Source: Acidimicrobiaceae bacterium (GTDB lineage: Bacteria > Actinomycetota > Acidimicrobiia > Acidimicrobiales > MedAcidi-G1). Taken from it: a DNA stretch of 15,674 nt. Below, in pieces: positions 14,533-15,674 of the stretch (position 1 is the stretch's first letter; every line of letters starts with the position of its first letter). Position numbers and translations under genes: made by a program. Under the pieces are notes generated by a model, which searched no databases, had not been told where the DNA came from, and worked only from the letters and a program-made list of their open reading frames with translations. The stretch covers positions 9,377 through 25,050 of the forward strand of contig PACE01000033.1 of the NCBI GenBank assembly GCA_002699725.1. Direction: 5' to 3'.

Positions 14533-14538
14533 TACCCT
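14533..14538 (+). promoter_or_regulatory. -10 element of leaderless lipoprotein gene
   Basis: TACCCT is followed by six bases and the ATG at 14545. The same hexamer stands before the lipid kinase gene at 945. It would produce a leaderless transcript and coincides with the expected -35 region of the ccmA promoter on the other strand. Confidence 0.65.
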
Positions 14539-14544
14539 GACCCG

Positions 14545-15117
14545 ATGCGCCTTCTGCTCCTACTGGTGTCCGTCTCCCTGATGGCGTCGGCCTGTGCGAG
14601 CGACAGCGCAGCACCGGAGGGCGGGGACGGCGCCGTGACCACCACGACCGCCGCAGGCACCGCCACGACCCTGCCCCAGGCCCGGCCGACAGTGGCCGAG
14701 GAGGAGCCGCCCACCTGGTACGGCGAGATGGTCAACCTCCACGACCTCACGACAAGCCAGTGCTTCAACCGCTACTCGTGGTTCCAGGCGGAGCGGCACA
14801 TCGAGTTCGACACGGTCGTGCCTTGTGAACTCCCCCACCAGTCTGAGATCTACCTGCACGTCCAGCACCCGGCCCGCCAGGGGGCCCCGTGGCCCGGCGA
14901 CAGCGAGATGGAGAGCTTCGCCCGCTCACAGTGCTACGAGGCGTTCGACGAGTTCGTGGGCGTCATCTACGAACTGTCCGAACTCGAGATCGCCTGGCTG
15001 GTTCCGAATCGCACCGACTTCGAACACGACGTGGCCCAGTTCCGAGGCGTCCACTGTTACGTCGTCCACGTCGAAGGTGACGACCTCATCAACACCGCCC
15101 GCGGCTCGCTGCGTTAG
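14545..15117 (+). CDS. Lipoprotein with septum-formation-type domain
   Basis: This 190-residue protein is probably an exported lipoprotein. The signal is MRLLLLLVSVSLMASAC with Cys17 as lipid site; the box ASAC is acceptable but not ideal. A Thr/Ala/Pro-rich linker of about 35 residues follows. The domain from about 60 matches the actinobacterial septum formation family (PF13845 type), with SQCFNRY, VVPCELPHQSEIYLHVQHP, RSQCYEAFDEFVGV and GVHCYVV. Its four cysteines probably form two disulfides outside the cell. The function of the family is poorly known; the name does not prove a role in division. The ATG was chosen from the signal peptide and from TACCCT six bases upstream. It diverges from ccmA, and its TAG overlaps the stop of the hydrolase on the other strand. 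Confidence 0.85.
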   Translation: MRLLLLLVSVSLMASACASDSAAPEGGDGAVTTTTAAGTATTLPQARPTVAEEEPPTWYGEMVNLHDLTTSQCFNRYSWFQAERHIEFDTVVPCELPHQSEIYLHVQHPARQGAPWPGDSEMESFARSQCYEAFDEFVGVIYELSELEIAWLVPNRTDFEHDVAQFRGVHCYVVHVEGDDLINTARGSLR

Positions 15118-15674
15118 GTCCGCTCCGCCAGCAGGAGGACAAGGCCGGTCCAGGACTGGGGGATGGCGCCGATGCCCTCGCCGGTGTCGGGGTGCCAGTA
15201 CTCGGCGAGGCCCGATGCCCACGCCCCCGCCACGGTCGTCGCCGCCAGTTGCTCGGCTGCACCCGGATCGAAGCGGACGGCGCCGAGCACCAGCAGGTAG
15301 GCCAACTGCGGCCAGACCGGACCCCGCCAATAGCCGGCGGGGTCGAAGGTCGGCTCGGCGCGGTGCACACCGGTCGGACCGGCCGGGCCGCCGTGAGCGG
15401 CGGGATCGACCAGGTCGGCCACCACCCGGGCGGCCCTCGCCGACTCCTCGGTGACCAGCAGTGGCAGCAGGCCATCGGCCGTGCGACAGCGGCCCGAACC
15501 CCCGGCGGTGGGGCCGGCATCGGCCCAGGTGCCCAGGTCGTCGTCCCAGCGGGCGTCGAGGGCGGCGACAAGTTCGTCGGCCGCTACGGCGAGTCCGTCG
15601 TCGCCGACCACCGAGGCCAGTTCCCGTGCGTTGAACGCCACGAGGGCATTGAAGCCGGCCGACGCCACCGGGAA
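15114..15674 (-). CDS. GH63-like glycoside hydrolase, C-terminal part
   Basis: The 186 visible residues are the C-terminal part of a protein that continues beyond the right edge. The (alpha/alpha)6-barrel glycosidase pattern is visible: an early FNALVAFNARELA helix, then FDPAGYWRGPVWPQLAYLL, then EYWHPDTGEGIGAIPQSWTGL near the end. Such stretches are typical of GH63 and related clans acting on glucosides or mannosides (trehalase-like, glucosylglycerate or mannosylglycerate hydrolases). The Glu before YWHPDTG could be the general base; that is inferred from family architecture. No signal peptide can be judged. Its TAA overlaps the TAG of the convergent lipoprotein gene. Substrate is unknown. 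Confidence 0.8.
   Translation of the reverse strand, partial: FPVASAGFNALVAFNARELASVVGDDGLAVAADELVAALDARWDDDLGTWADAGPTAGGSGRCRTADGLLPLLVTEESARAARVVADLVDPAAHGGPAGPTGVHRAEPTFDPAGYWRGPVWPQLAYLLVLGAVRFDPGAAEQLAATTVAGAWASGLAEYWHPDTGEGIGAIPQSWTGLVLLLAERT

Noticed and set aside
1..15674. tRNA, rRNA, CRISPR, insertion sequence or phage features
   Set aside because: No repeat-spacer pattern, transposase, terminal inverted repeats or RNA gene core motifs were seen on either strand.

Overview
The window is about 15.7 kb of GC-rich, densely packed chromosome with no mobile element, RNA gene or CRISPR array that I can see. The gene content suggests a high-GC actinobacterium, possibly of the Acidimicrobiia type: a PdtaS-like sensor kinase, a DUF3107 small protein, a septum-formation-domain lipoprotein, a SufR-like regulator, and many genes that seem to be read from leaderless mRNAs. 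The class is an inference; no rRNA or other marker is present.

Layout. At the left edge an electron-transfer-flavoprotein pair runs leftwards (etfB complete, etfA only its first codons). A YegS-type lipid kinase diverges from it and converges on a glycerophosphodiester phosphodiesterase. The phosphodiesterase lies behind the PdtaS-like histidine kinase on the minus strand. Further right on the minus strand are an unrecognised 327-residue protein with an HxD...H pattern, then mrp (Fe-S carrier ATPase) followed by the DUF3107 gene. Divergent from mrp is a SufR-like regulator with a CX12C cysteine pair. The two share a compact symmetric promoter.

The centre and right (7936-14507, minus strand) form one unbroken cytochrome c maturation (System I) operon in the order ccmA-B-C-D-E-F-G-H. 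The last gene is a ccmH-ccmI fusion. Most junctions are ATGA overlaps, and key heme-handling residues are present in CcmC, CcmE and CcmF. The operon supplies heme export and chaperoning (CcmABCDE), reduction of apocytochrome thiols (CcmG, CcmH) and heme ligation (CcmF, CcmI-like TPRs). No cytochrome c gene lies in the window. A septum-formation-domain lipoprotein diverges from ccmA and overlaps at its stop codon a convergent, truncated GH63-like glycoside hydrolase at the right edge.

Regulation visible in the sequence: at six unit-leading genes a TANNNT -10 element ends 6 or 7 bases before an ATG or GTG, the pattern of leaderless transcription. Several operon-internal genes instead have Shine-Dalgarno sequences or ATGA overlaps. 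The most interesting items are the symmetric sufR-like/mrp promoter, the complete Ccm System I operon in an actinobacterial setting, and the 327-residue protein. I did not find a clearly novel multi-gene system.
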